NCBI RefSeq assembly: GCF_963576545.1
Contig: NC_083639.1
Coordinates: 22,538,118-22,602,117, forward strand
Length of the DNA: 64,000 nucleotides
From: Limanda limanda
Lineage: Eukaryota > Chordata > Actinopteri > Pleuronectiformes > Pleuronectidae
Direction: 5' to 3'
Made by a program: the position numbers and the translations under genes
Notes under the pieces: model-generated
What the model saw: only the letters and a program-made list of their open reading frames with translations
Told to the model about the DNA's origin: nothing
Databases searched by the model: none
Shown here: one piece after another, positions 1 through 13,511 of the stretch
How the letters are laid out: each line of letters starts with the position of its first letter
How positions within the stretch are numbered: the first letter of the stretch is position 1

Positions 1-718
1 AGTGGAGATCATCACAAAGTCCAAAAACATCATGCCTAGAAGTGTGTTATCCAGACTCAAGTCAGACATGCCTATTATTTGACACTGGGACAGTACAAGC
101 AGTCAAAGGACAACAAGCAGAGATAATGTACCAATGTTACAAATAAAAAATTGCAACGTTACAATAATATTAGTTTTTCTGGAAATATTAGATGTTGTCC
201 ATCCATTAGACATACCGATCATCTTTTGAGGGTCACGGGCGGGTCTGAGACAATCCAAGCTTTATTAAATCTGATTGAATCTAGTCCAATACCTCAACCT
301 GGGTTTCCATCTGATTTGTTTTTCCAAGAGATACCACAAAAAGCTTTCATGAAAATAGATGTACCGACTATTTTGGAATTTGTTTCCACAGCTAAATCAT
401 AATATTTACTGAATACAGAGCATAAGTTGCACCTGAACTGGACCCCTTATAAAACGATCAATGTGTGGATGTGAAAAAGGGTTTTTAACAGCACCAGTCT
501 GTCTGTATTTTTTTCATCATGCTTACATTCACATGCTGACATCTAACCATAAGACGAACTTTATGTGAGTTTACATGTTCAGCATTCAAAAGATGAGCAT
601 ATTATGTTAATTGGCAACTCTAAATGACCTGCAGAGGTGTGAGTGAGGGGTTGTTTGTCTATATATATATCATCTCTGATGTATTAACCATGAAAATTAT
701 GGATGGATCTTATTTTCT
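1..718. other. Gene-free, AT-rich sequence
   Basis: The longest frame is 83 codons (151-402) with no recognisable similarity and no splice context. Nothing else is seen. Confidence 0.6.
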
Positions 719-1209
719 AGAGTGGTAGGACTGAGACACCTTTCTACCTGTGTTTGGACACTCTTTCTGAAACTTCTGCTTACCTGAATTTTGTTGTTGC
801 CTTGCTTGTCCACTGGATTTAAACCGTTTTTTTTAAGTTGACTGTGTAGCATTTACCTCTAATGGGCCAAATACTGGACTAGTTCTAGGTTCTGGGTTTT
901 AAGGAGTGGGGTGAAAGCATAAATAATAAGCCAGAGATCAGGTACTTTAAATTCAAAGCCGGCACTTTACTGAACACACTTAACAAATAACATAATAAAT
1001 AAAGTATATATCATAAACATAATAAACTTAATAAACATATACACACATAATTCAAACAATAAAGGAGGGGTTAGACGAGTGGAGCTCTTCACTCTTCTTC
1101 CCTGTATTCTCTTGTTCGGTGTGATAGTCTTTTCAAAATAAAGTTCCGTTCGAAATCCTTAATTAGTTCAATTCAAAAAAAAGAAAATGTTGATACTCCT
1201 ACCACTCTG
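719..1209. repeat. Segment bounded by a 12-bp perfect inverted repeat
   Basis: AGAGTGGTAGGA at 719-730 is the exact reverse complement of TCCTACCACTCT at 1198-1209, and ACCACTCTAG recurs at 2001-2010. The spacer is AT-rich and non-coding. It may be a small transposon or part of a larger one reaching 2010; no target duplication is visible. Confidence 0.35.
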
Positions 1210-1544
1210 GCAGTGAGCAAAGTCCAATCCGGGCAGTGGCAGAAGTCCAGTCCAGGTGGAAAGGGATGGTTGATTCAGCCCTTACGACCGGAGTCCGCCG
1301 ATCTTCTCGCTCGCCATCTTGTCTCGGTTGCATGTGTATCCTCCAACACACACACGTGTCTCCTCACAGGTTCCCTGATCGTGGAACCTCTTCAAGCATG
1401 TAAAGCACTTTTCAACAAACTCTGGGTATTGCTTTTAAGTCTTAACATATCTTTGTAACACATGGTTTTTAGCAGCCAAACATCTTCGCTCTCCTCTTTC
1501 CTTTTGTTTGTCCTTTTGCTTCTCTCGAGTCTCCTCCCTCACTT

Positions 1545-1554
1545 CCCTTTTATA
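1545..1554 (-). promoter_or_regulatory. TATA-like box, minus strand
   Basis: The minus strand reads GTATAAAAGGGAAG, a strong TATA-box match in an otherwise gene-free stretch. The surroundings (repeated CCCTTTAAG motifs upstream, pyrimidine-rich DNA on the plus strand) could be an old LTR promoter. No gene follows it that I recognise. Confidence 0.3.
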
Positions 1555-1555
1555 C

Positions 1556-2984
1556 TCTATTATGTGCCTCCCCTTCCTGCACCTCCACAGAGGGAAAATC
1601 TCTTAAAGGGGAAAGCACTCTCACCTGTCTTAAAGGGAAAGCGTTTTTAGTCAGAAGACTTTTAATATTTCTCCATTAAATGATCTTTAACATGGGTTTT
1701 AACTGACTTTAACCAGTTTTACTTATTTATTAATTTAATGGACTATTTATCTATCTATACATTTACAATACATTTTTATATTTATTTATATCACATTTAT
1801 CTATATTGTAACTATTTAATGATTGATATTTAATGTGGACTATTTATTTATTTAGTATACATTGCAATGCATATTTATATATTTCAAGTATATCTATATT
1901 ATCACTTTTATAATATGGGAGATATTAATATGGGTTACAACTGCTCCTAGGATCATTTACCCACCTAAAGAATAACCAGTTAGCTCTCAAAGTCATTACA
2001 ACCACTCTAGGATTGTCAATCAATTCAACATACTGTTGCTGTACATGCATCTGAATCCAATTATTACCAAAGAAAAGCTTGGAATCTGCTCCATAATTAA
2101 ACTTGACAATTCAGATACCTAGTGTTTCTGAGACTACATGTTCTTGTGCACCTACACTTTGATTGCATTCAAACCCCAATTTACCAGCTACTGAGAGTAA
2201 GTTAATACCACCCAGGTCCCATTTTTTTTGCCATTTGATACAAGGGACCGTAGCACAAAATGATGTATTTGGAAGATTTGCATGGCTCTACCTTGAGCAA
2301 GGATTTGATTTTGTGCAAGTTATTTGGCTAAAACCAGCTGTGAGTAGCATCTCTACAATTTTACATTAGACGCCATCTCATGACACTTGTTCAATTTAGT
2401 ATGGCAGGCGATGGATTTTTATGAAAACTGGAAGAAGATTCCTCATCCCTGCCATAGACTGTACAAAGAAAATGTAGCTGTTATGTTTCAAGTTTACCAG
2501 CACCACAGGTGTTTTACCGCTGTATGTGCATGGGTGTATTTAGAAAGTGGGTGAAAAGTAACAAGTCCACCTGGGTGTCATCAATACAGACTGGTGGGCA
2601 GCTCCAATAACAAAAAAACTCACTACTGCAAAGCAATCTGACTATATATAGGGCAGGTGGCTCCCTGCAAACAAAACAGAACAGTATAAACAGTCCACAT
2701 AAGGTTTGGTGTTCAGTATGATGTTTGATCTTCTTGATGTTCTTTTCAGTTTCAGTTCTGCAAAGCATCTTGAATATATTGAGAATAGCCTTTGGTCTAC
2801 AGCCTCTTGAATAACTTTTAACTTTGCTCCTTAAAAGTGTTTAAGTGGCAAAACTGCAACAAAATTATCAGACTCTTCTTTTTCATGCTTTTTAGAGTGA
2901 CAAACAATTTTAGGTTGAGGTTTCTTGGAAACGGTACTGTCATTTTTGTGGGTTTGGCACAATCTCAACCGTACCACATGAGTT
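1556..2984. other. Gene-free, AT-rich sequence
   Basis: 1720-1900 is made of degenerate 'tatttattta' repeats. Short frames at 2163-2369 and 2514-2768 show no family signature. Confidence 0.55.
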
Positions 2985-3915
2985 TGTCAGGCAGACATTG
3001 TCTTCTAGTAATCAACAAAAAATGTAAGGAGTAATGAACCTGTGGGTGAGTAGGAGGATTTTGTATTGTCGATGCGTTGTGGGACGGGAAGCCAGTTGAG
3101 ATTCTGGAGAATAGGGGTGATGTGGTCACGGGAGTGGGAGTGGGTGAGCAGGCAAGCAGCAGAGTTCTGGATGTGCTGTAGTTTATTAAGTATTTTGGAT
3201 GATGTGCCCTAGAGAATGCTATTGCAATAGTCAATTCTAGAGGCGATAAAAGCATGGATCAGAGTTACAGCAGCAGAGGAGGAGAGTGAATGGCGGAGAT
3301 GGGCTATGTTTTTAAGGTGGAAAAAGACAGTTCTGGTAATTTGGTTAACGTGATGGTCAAAAGAGAGCTTGCTGTCAAACAATACTTTGGGGATGCGGAT
3401 GTGTGGAGAGGGAGAGAGAGTGGAGTTGTCGATGGTGAGGCAGAAGTGGTATCTGTTTTCAGTAAAGGATTTTGGACCGCTGATGATGATAACGTCTGAT
3501 TCATGTCACTTTAATGTCACAGTTTCATTTTTTGCATCCAGGATTTAATGTCAGTGAGGCAGTTTGTCAGGGGGGATCAGTAGCAGTGGTGATGGATTTA
3601 GTGGAGATGTAGAGCTGGACGTCATCAGAGCAGCAATGAAAGAGGAGACCATGTTGACATATGATGTTACCTAGAGGGAGTTAGTAGAGGATGAACAGGA
3701 GAGGTCCAAGCACTGAACCATGGGGGACGCCTTGGGTCAGAGGAGCGGTGGAGAAGGGGCCGTTGTTAATACTGATGAACTGTTTGTGAGATATGAATTA
3801 AGCAAGAAGAGAGCAGTACCGATGATGTTGAGGGAGGATTTGAGGAGGGAAAGAAGAATTTTGTGGTTGATGGTATCCAAAGCTGCAGTGAGGTCGAGGA
3901 GAATGAGCATGTTGT
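2985..3915 (-). mobile_element. Decayed LINE reverse transcriptase, minus orientation
   Basis: Minus-strand translation across frame breaks gives, in order, LGPLLFILYSLPLGNI, a degraded catalytic motif CSDDVQLY (YADD expected), FDHHVNQI, FHLKNIAHLR, IDYCNS and KLQHIQNSAA with ILQNLNWLPVPQRID. This order is that of the RT and C-terminal part of L2/CR1-group LINEs. Stops and frameshifts make it dead. The 3' boundary is unclear. Confidence 0.8.
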
Positions 3916-3919
3916 AGAA

Positions 3920-6900
3920 ACCTAAAATGCCACAGATAGATAACTGAGAGCAGGTCTAAGACAAGCCTGGACCGGCTCTAACTATAAGCTTTATTGTAAT
4001 GGATGTTTTAAGCCTACTCTTAAACGTGACGCAAGTGGGAGATGATTCCACAGGAGAGGAGCTTGACAGCTGAAAGCTCTGGCTCCTACTCTACATTTGG
4101 AGACTTTAGGGAATACAAGTAAGCCTGAATTCTGGGCGCGCAACAAGATCCTGGTTAGGACAAAAACTGTATTTTCTTTGAGTATTTAGATTTTGAATTA
4201 GAGGAACATCTACACGATTTTATTGCTGCAGCCAATTCAGTTGCTGTGGACATTCTCTGCAATTTCTCCTGCCAGCGCCGTTGTGAATAGAACTGAACAG
4301 TCGTATCAGGCCATAATGTGAAATACCAGGAGCGGGTGAAAATGTGTGTGTGTGCTCCCATACAACGCACACAAACACAGAAGCCCCCGTGGCTCCGGCC
4401 CCACTCACTCGCTCAGAGCGACACATGCAGTGAGATCAGAGCTCGTTCACGTGAAGCCGGTAAGCACATTTTTTGAAGAACAGTGGAAACAGTGAAAACA
4501 GAGTTTCTCTGGTCCCAGCTGCTCAGTGATCAGAGCAGAAGCTGCAGTTGGTTTGTACCGAGCTGGAGTTTCTGTTTCCCCCTCCACTCTGACCTGATCA
4601 GTACATGTAGTAACTTAGTGTTTGTTTAATTCACTCCAGAGTTTATGAGGCTGCTTTTAAACATCAGGACAAATGACTCGTCAACATTTTGTTGCAATAA
4701 CACGAGATGTGACACTCACAGTCAGGACTCAGTGTTAAAATGAGCGGAGCGACATGTAGACACATGATCGGACACCATTGAATAATAACTCAACAGCTGA
4801 TTGTAAGTTTGTCATCTTAATCATCCCAATAAAAAATTGAACAAATGGCTGTGATCTAGTTCGTTTTGGAACAGTAAACTTACAAAAATGTTACTATGAA
4901 CCTGAACTATAGTTAATTTTCAATTAAATGAACTGAACTTTCAACTAGTTCTTTTAAGTGTGAGCTGGTACAACCTTTCCCGTGTTTCTCTCTCCCCGTC
5001 CATCTTCTGTTCTTTCTGCTGCAGGACGTGTGTGTCGAAGGGGGTGTGGCTGGCTTCTCCTTCTCTGCAGCACAGAAGGCTCACCTACTGTCACTCAAAG
5101 TCATCATCCTCCCCATAACAACCTGGTCTTGACTCCACTGCTCTGCCAGATAATTCCGTCTAGTTCGGTAGTTACTCTGTGTGTTACTTGTTAATCTTCG
5201 ATGCGCTTGTTTTTTGGATGTTCCTCACCAGTGTTTTTCTTCTCTGTTTTGACCCAGATATCCTGTGTGGCTTGCTACTCATCTACGTTTAGTCTTCCAT
5301 GTGCTCGGCCCTCCTGCCTTTTAGGATTCCACCAGCCAGTCTGCTCTCTGCCTCCACTGCCTTAGTTTCTTAGTTGCTTTCTTTATTGAGAAATAAACTC
5401 CTTTATTTATCCTCACCGGTATTTTAGTCTCTGCTTTGGGGTCCAAGGTAAAACAAGACTACTTTCTTTTTAAAAAAAACTAATGAATGCAATAACCAAC
5501 TTGTCAACATGCCTTATACGTCTATAAACCAATCATTGTTAATGTAGATACATTAGACTACAAAGAGCATAAACACAATTCAAAGCTGATAATGTGTTCA
5601 CCAGGATACAATCGAGCTTTCACAGCTACAATTAGTTATTACAGAAGATAAACAACAGTAGCTGTATATGCTCATTAACTTTGGTCATTTCCCTGTTTGC
5701 ATCCATCCTCTGCTGCCTTAATAATGCAGCTCCCCCACTGGTGCAGTATGAAGATAAATGAACACCCCAAAGCTGCAGAGGGTGAATAGATGTTTATGTA
5801 GCTGGAACCACTTCAATATCTTTGTACTCTGAGCTTCACCTCTTCCCCAACTTATAACACAAGCATCATGAGTATTTGTGCATGCTGAGCAGGTCTGTAT
5901 TACAGTGTGTGTATTGAAGTGTGTGGGTTAATGTTGTGTTTGTGTGTTTGGATGTGTATGTGCATATATGTGAACACATTTCTTTCCCCAGAATGTTTCA
6001 TAATTATCATGGCTCATCCCTCCGGCCTCCCACATATGCACGGGATCTACCGCTCCTGAAGAGCTTTACACTTCACATCCTGACTGTGCTCTGTGACTCT
6101 CTGTTATGCTCTTCAAATCTTTTCTCTCTCTTCTCTCAAGTTTGACTTGATTGTAACTCCCACCCCAGATTTCACCTTTTACCCTCAACCTTCAAAGTCA
6201 CATCAGCTTTTCAGCACAATTATATACATCAACATAAATGTCCCCCAGAGGATGAAGACACATTAATCATATGGAGACACCACCAGAGGTTTCAGACCCA
6301 TAGACAAATCTGAAGGAGACTCAAGGTCAGATTCAGTTCAAAAGACCCGCACACACGCATCAGGGAAGTGAAACGTTGATACAGACTGAAGAGTCACTGT
6401 CCACACAATATCTGAAGCTGTCTGATGTTTCCTTATGTTACGGAAGCTGTTTACCAATAAATCAGTGGGAATAATAAGCTATCCAAATGTGGCTGCAATC
6501 ACAAGTCACTTGTCTCATGTGACCGTCCCCTCCCTTTCCACATCTGCCTGTTAGCACTGTCAAATATCCTACAGGGGAAAAAACAACAACCTCTGGGTTA
6601 GCGCCCTCCACATCAAAGATGACAAGTTATGAAGAGGCTTTGGATTGTGCAATCCCACAGTAAATTAATTTCTTGAGGCTGAAGTTAGTTATCCTGGAAA
6701 AGCGAACAAGAAGCAGGATAAACTTAGAAATGCAACCTCAATGGTCGCCAACCCGTCGATGCTGGAGTGCTTTTACTTTGAAAGGGGTTCGGGAAGTGGT
6801 GTGAATACGTTTGTGTCAAAGAAAGAGAAACATTGTGTTTCACAGAAGAATAAACAAAGAAAATGATCTTTCACCTGAGTTTAAATATTTATCTGATGAA

Positions 6901-7530
6901 ATTATGTCACAAACATGTATTTTAAAATGTTAAAACCACTTTTTGTTTGCGTTTCAAAATAAAGCGCTCCATGGTCCGTTGACGGAATCCATTATTTTAT
7001 TTAGTGTATTTTATTGTGATATATTTGCAGGCCCCGGAAGAGGCATGGCTTCATACTGTATAGTAATTGTATTTATTTGAGTACAGGGACTACTTTCATA
7101 TGAGGAAATAGTCACATTTATGGCCATAATCAAGGCAAAGCACAACTGCCTTTCTTTGTGTATAGTTTTGATCGTACATTGAGCCTTAACAGAAATTGCA
7201 AAAAATATTAGGGTGGTAGATCTTGGCTTACGTTTGGAATTAAAAAGTGATCTTTGGCTTGAAAAGGTTGGTGATCGCTGCTCTACAACTAAGCCCGTCC
7301 CTTTTGGCCCTCTCGTCAAAGCTATGCATCCAAAACGCATGACACAACTCCGAGAAGCTGACTGGTCACTGCTTCAGCGTTTTATTTATTTGTAGCTCGT
7401 GAAGACTCATGACGACCATGCGCAGTGAAAGCAGTGGACAGGGGGCCAAACTAGTGCTGCAGGATATTAGGAAAACATGCGATATGCAATAACGTAAGTT
7501 TATTACCCAGACTGAGTTAACACATGTGTC
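3920..7530. other. Gene-free spacer
   Basis: 4370-4470 shares 'cacgtgaag' and 'gatctca'-type words with 61710-61760 and is probably an old DNA-transposon piece. No exon with flanking splice sites and a recognisable product was found. Confidence 0.5.
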
Positions 7531-7532
7531 TG

Positions 7533-7682
<150 letters not shown>

Positions 7683-8261
7683 TAAAAGAGCGAGCGAGCG
7701 AGCTGGGCAGCTGATGAACTGATCTGATGAAAGATGTGGCTCATTGAAGAAAAGTATAGATCATTTGTGATGAACGTGATATTATGGTGGTAAACAAATA
7801 AACTTTTAAACAGTAGCGAGTCAGAGACGTCAGCTGAGAGAGACACACAGAGAGAGAGCAGCGCAGTCTGTGTGTGTCTGTGCGCTGTTACTTCACTTAG
7901 GTTCTGGAATCATAATCTATACAATTCTTTTATATAATCAACAGCTCATAGTGATGAATTTAACTCAGTCAGGACAAACACAGAAGAGTTTAATTGGAAG
8001 AGGCAGAGCGAGATTTGTCGGAGCAGCCTCACTCAAGTCTCTGTTCTAAAATTCTCTGTTTTCTCTCTTTTTTCTTTTTATTCTCTTGTTCCGAAAACGG
8101 AAAAACCTGTCACTGCTCTGAATGTCTTAAATGTATCATCTAGGGCAGCAGGGCTCCATCTGATTGGCCAAATATATTGACATGCATGGCCCATGGAACA
8201 CCATTAATCACAGTTTTTCCCAGTGAAATCCACTTCTGAATGATTACTACGCTCAACAAAG

Positions 8262-8460
8262 CTGCTTTCAGACATGTACTGAGGAGGGTATGTCACTGTT
8301 ATGAACCCGTCTGAGCAGAGAATCTTCTGCTTCATTGTAAACATGTGAAAAGCCAACTGCAGAGAAAGTCCGGACTCAATCCTCCGCAGATCCTCCACAA
8401 AGTCATGCAGGAAAACAGCTCAAGAAATGAACTACAAAAAAAGCTGGTCAGGCTGAATGA
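8262..8460. repeat. TTTCAGACATG MITE-family fragment
   Basis: It shares CTTTCAGACATG and 'tgtgaaaagccaactgcag' with the elements at 28549-28750 and 45453-45975. Ends are not clear. Confidence 0.45.
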
Positions 8461-8956
8461 AGCATGTGGAAAAAAAATGTAAAGTGCATTAGCGGCCCTG
8501 AGGCTTTGAAAAGCACAATGTGTTACCCATTAATAAGCAGCAGTGGTCAAAGACTAACCACACATGTCACACGTCAGATGTTTACTCTCCATCTGCCTCA
8601 AAAGAAAAAACTAAAAAGAGCTAATCTGAGATATTATATTTTGTGGGTGTGGGTTTACATGCACTAAAACATGCACAGTTCTCATTTGGAATGCATCCAA
8701 CCATGTGTGTTTCTTAAATCCTGCAGCAGCACAGGTGCTTGACCTTTTGTGGTTGGAAAATATGAGATTCGACGAGTTACGTAACAACATGAAAGTACAT
8801 CTTGAACTGCTCAGGAATATTCTCTTGAATTGAATGTACCTTAAAAAACACATCTTTCAAACATGTCAAAAATAGTGAAACTGTATTTTCTGAAACAGAA
8901 GAGTAGATATAAATATATAACGGATTGGGTTTCAAGTAAAAAAAAAACACATAGAT

Positions 8957-9050
8957 ACACTTTATGAAAGTGTGTGACAATGGGTGCTATGAAGTGTTTT
9001 GAGTATTCATCAAGAAAGAAAAGTACTATATAAATGCAGAGCATTGAAAA
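8957..9050 (-). repeat. SINE-like dispersed repeat fragment
   Basis: The stretch 'gtattcatcaagaaagaaaag' through 'tactatataaatgcagagc' is the reverse complement of the family seen at 20490-20700 and resembles a common fish repeat. No promoter boxes are left. Confidence 0.5.
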
Positions 9051-11596
9051 TACTAATGTGCTGCTAGTTGTAAACCTGTCTGTTTTGAACGGGCTGTTTG
9101 CTTGGCCTGTTGTGATGCTGGTGGCAGCTGTCTTTCTGAAACTTTAAAACTGACCTTCAAAATGTGCTGGGGTAAATAAAAACCAGCTGCTGTCCACAGA
9201 ACCCTGACGCTGCACAACTGCTGCTGTTCACCTGGTTATTCAGAAGCTCAAGTCAGAACACAGAATCCCAAACTGGAGAATAAGTTGTCGTCTATTAATA
9301 TTGAATTGTGAGTCCAAATTGCATCAAATTTGGCAGCCCCAGAGGATCACATTTGTCCCTGTTGCTGCTACTGAAGAGGACAAATGGCAAAATATAGGAC
9401 TCAGGACTATTTGTGGGTCAACTCAATTGGGTGGTACATCTGGAGGTTGATAGCAGTTGATACCACCCAGCCAGGGGCTTGAGGAGCCATTCATCACCAT
9501 GAACAACCTTGCAGAGTTATTGCACCAGCTTCTAGTAAGTCTACATGATGATCCTGTGTGTGTAAGCTCTCTGAGTATGCGGATGGATGTTGTCAATGAT
9601 TCATTTTCTCCCCGTGTGAAATCGTGCTGAGTGAAGTGATGGAAGTATGTCGCGAGTCTAAGCTCTGATAACAAGGGCTGTGAGGTTCGTTCAGTACAGC
9701 CGCCATGGCTGAACCTGCTGACCTCCATAAGCACCCAGGTGTCACCAGCCTGGACGTGCACAACAACCACCACAACCTCAGCAGCTCAACTTTGGCGCTC
9801 ACAGGGAAAAGATGCTGCCTTTTGGGCAGTTGCCCTTCACCTCAGAGAAGGCTATAACAAACCTGTGAGGAAAGGGAGCAAGAACAAGGGTTAAAAAAAA
9901 ACATAGGTGCATTCTAACTATTGTGTATGGATTTTTCTATACTTAAATACTAAAAGGTACTTAACTTTTGAAATTGAAGCGACTCACAGTATGTAGAAGC
10001 TCAGGACGTGCCAGAGGATGGAAATGGAGATGGATTTTAATTTCATCAAATAACCCCGACCCCTGTCATATGCTGCATGTAACCTTCTTATTGAATATCA
10101 CATATTAAAACCTATGACACAAACTGACACTTTACTGTGAAACAATACTAATGACTAATAACAATGCATTATTTCCTAAGTGGCAAAGCTGCTGCTCTGC
10201 AATGCTCCAATGATATCAAGGTTTCGGAACCTTCTGTCCAGGCTGTCCAGCAGGTCATCTAGATAAGGTCTCATTACCTAAACATGTCACATTGCTAGCC
10301 CAAACACAAGTACCAGTGTTTTTGACCAGGACCAGGGCATTTTTCTCCTCGTCTTCATGAGTGATGATAGGGCACAGGGTTATCCAGGTCATCATGAAAC
10401 CATGCCAAGAATGAGCCATCTCCTGCATCATTGATTGTCCTCAGGCATGCCTCTGTTTCTGGAACCTAATAAAGGGACTAACAGAATGCTTAACATTTTT
10501 CCTGTTGGCAGTGAATACTGATTGAACAGACAAACAAGTCAAAATTTATTGTTTCTTACAATGTACCTCCCCTTTGATGGCCAGGTAATTAACATTTTCT
10601 CTCTGAAATATCATAGACATCATCTTGCAGATAGACTGCTTTGACAAGGTGGGAGGTAGAGCAGCAGAAACCATACAATGTATGCCCTTCATTGTCCATA
10701 CATATATTAATACACAAGAATTAATTGAAAATATATGTATTTAATCCAGTTCAATCATTAGCTGTTACCCTCTCAAGTGGGTAATACTAGATATGCAGAT
10801 CAAGCTGCCACGGAAACTTATGTGCTTTCTTCCACCTCTAGCCTGATAGCCACAGAGGTCTGAATGTCTCAGAGGATTAGTTCCTCAACCATTGTGGCCA
10901 AAATCGGATGTGTCTTTGTGATGGATAGATTAACTTGGATTTTCAAGCAGAAAAACATTGTGTGTGCTTGCATTCTGTATTATTCACATTCTGATATTTA
11001 AGTATTTTCATGCATTATGTTACTGTCAAAGGGTTCAGAGTCATTCCTAGCCGATGTAGTATAGTAAACATAGTACAGAATGTGATGCCCTAAACACTCG
11101 AATAACACAACCACATGTCGGTTACAATACACATAGGCACATTAGCTTTCTATTCACACTCCTCGGTTGTTCATTTTATTCTTTGTGCTAAAATAAAGGG
11201 ATCTATTTCGTCTAGAGGAAAAGGCTAAACCTTTGGAATTGATTACGGTTGTCAGCTGATTGATCAGTGAGCTGCTCAAATACTACAGGTTAAAGGAGGT
11301 GTCAGCAGTTTATTTGGACCTCTATCCATCCTGAATGCACCAAATACTACATAGGCAATGAGTTGATAGTGAAGAAGCTGAAACCTCATTCAGAGGGAGT
11401 ATCGGTGAAGGAGCGTTTGTTGCTGCTGTGAAGCTGCAGGAACCAGAAAAAGTAAAATTGTTCTAATGTGTCAGTTTGTTCTGAAGAACTGTTAAATACA
11501 TATATACATACATGAAAGATACTGAAAAAGCACTGGCAGATGAAATAATCTCTGATCTGCAATAAAATATCTGACACCTCATACAAGAGAAGCACT

Positions 11597-11960
11597 TACA
11601 GTGAAGGTAATAATTATTTGATCCCTTACCGATTTTGTTAGTTTGCCCAATAACAAAGAAATGGACGGCCTAAAATTGTAATGGTAGGTTTATTGTAACC
11701 TTGAGGGACAGATTATCGAAACAAAATCCAGAAAATCACATCATATAAAAGTTATAAATTGATTTGCATTTGATTGTGTGAAATAACTATTTGATCCCCT
11801 AGCAAAACATTTCTTGGTGGAGAAACCGTTGTTTCTCCACCGTTGTTGGCAAGCAAAGAGGTCGGTGGGCAAACTTACTAAATAGAATTGAACTGTCCCA
11901 AGGTGTGCTGTACAGCCACAGACACCAACATTAGTAAATTGTAGGTGGCATTGCTTTGTT
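11597..11960 (+). mobile_element. Tc1/mariner-like terminal region with internal direct repeats (remnant)
   Basis: Starting at CAGTGAAGGTAATAATTATT (after TA), the sequence repeats the motif 'aataa(t/c)tatttgatcccc' at about 11609 and 11785, about 175 bp apart. This is the IR/DR architecture of fish Tc1-like elements, and the intervening 'tttgcccaataacaaag' and 'ggtaggtttattgtaacc' blocks also fit a known family. No transposase frame and no opposite end are present. Confidence 0.7.
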
Positions 11961-12039
11961 ATTTTAAACAAAAGCTAATTCGGATCTCTCATAAATGTAC
12001 TGTGCTTATAACACTTTTTATAGTCCTAACATCTGCTCC

Positions 12040-12185
12040 AAGAAGTACACATTCACCTATTCACACACACATTCTTACAGTGCAACAATATGCTGTGCTT
12101 ATTACTCTTTCACGTAACCAAGTACATTTCAGCATTCAGAGTGGGGGAGCTGGGGATCAAACCACTGCCCAGACTCACCTATATT
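12040..12185 (-). repeat. SINE-like repeat fragment
   Basis: 'cacctattcacacacacattcttacagtg' followed by 'gggagctggggatcaaacca' resembles the family of common fish tRNA-like repeats; the latter piece is a decayed B box in reverse. Open frames here are not genes. Confidence 0.45.
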
Positions 12186-12384
12186 TAACCTGGGTATGTA
12201 AAAACCCAAAGTACAGTGAGGGTGTACGTTTCTAGACCGGCATGGTGTGGAGTAAAGACAACTTATGGGAAACATATGTATTCCCTATGGGTTTAATTAT
12301 ATGTGGCATGTTGAATTATACAATAAACTGAAGCGGTCTGTTTTATGTATAAATGTCTTTTCAAGTTTCATTGTATGGCTTCAT

Positions 12385-12560
12385 ACATTACATTACATGT
12401 CATGAGGTGGACGTTTTTATCCAAAGTGGCTTACAATTAGTGCATTTAATATATATGAGGGGCCATTTAGGGGTTCAGTATCTAAGGACAATTCGACATG
12501 CAGATGGGTAAGACTGAGGATCGAACTGCCGACCCCTCTAACCTTCAGCCAGAGCCGGCC
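12385..12560 (-). repeat. tRNA-derived SINE fragment, reverse orientation
   Basis: 'acattacattacatgtcatg' and 'tttttatccaaagtggctta' are followed by GAGGATCGAACTGCCGACCC, whose reverse complement GGCAGTTCGATCC fits a pol III B box (GGTTCGANNCC with changes). This is a familiar fish SINE layout. The A box side is worn. Confidence 0.55.
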
Positions 12561-13511
12561 AATGCCTATGAAGATGTAACAATCCTAAGATTACTGCTAG
12601 TTATGTCATACCAGAAGTTCAGTAGAGGATGGGACATCTGCCAGAATTCATGCAGATTTGGGAACGGATCGATTAGCTTCATGAGAGACATCTTGGACAA
12701 GCAACTGTCATCAAGGTAAGTAAAAGGTATTCGTATATATCTTTCAGTTCCAATGTGGGTGTGTGAGTGTGTGTGAGTGTGAGAAAGAATAACCCAAGCC
12801 TTACAGAATCCCACCCTGCGTCATTTATCAGAAATTTTAAAGCCAGCATTTGCAGTAAAATAAAGTCAAGCTGAGGACAGCCAGAGAGCACGGGGAAGTT
12901 ATCCAACATGTTTAGTACAGCAGATTTAGCCGCGCTCCTAATCCCAAGATTGTCACTGAATAACCATCACAGAGTTGCTGAAGCTTCAAAAGATGATTTT
13001 GGAGTTTGACTAAAATGAAGAGTCACTAAAGGTAAAATTATTTTTCAAAGTATCAGTAACACAATGTGGGTAATTGTTTGCTGCACATCGACAAGCGCTG
13101 GCTCGTATCACCACCGAATCTCTTGACATGTCCGTCAGTGTCTGAGGAGTCACCGAGTGCGAGTGGGGGGGATGCTGAAGTTTCTAACATGACAGATGCG
13201 AAGATGAAATAAACAGAAAGAACACAAGTATGAAAAATCAATGCAGTATACATAGAATACACTGACAAAGGTGTCAACAGAGTTTGTGGTGATGAGACCT
13301 GAAGTCATTGTCTATGTGCTGTTGTCGAGGGAATTTCACCCAGACATATAACAAATGCTGTAAGAACTCACTGAATCATACACCACACATAAACAAGTAC
13401 TTAGTTTTCACTTGCAAGGGAAGTCCGTACCTCTGAGAAAGGTCTCAGCCAACTTCAACGGTACTTCCTTAATGCAGGGTTTTTATTCACATAGCTCAGT
13501 ATTACAACTAG

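Larger units (their letters stand above)
7890..11590. other. Gene-free spacer with repeat fragments
   Basis: Apart from the MITE and SINE-like pieces listed, there is no recognised coding sequence. Frames of 116 and 69 codons on the minus strand at 9423-9802 have no family signature. Confidence 0.5.
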
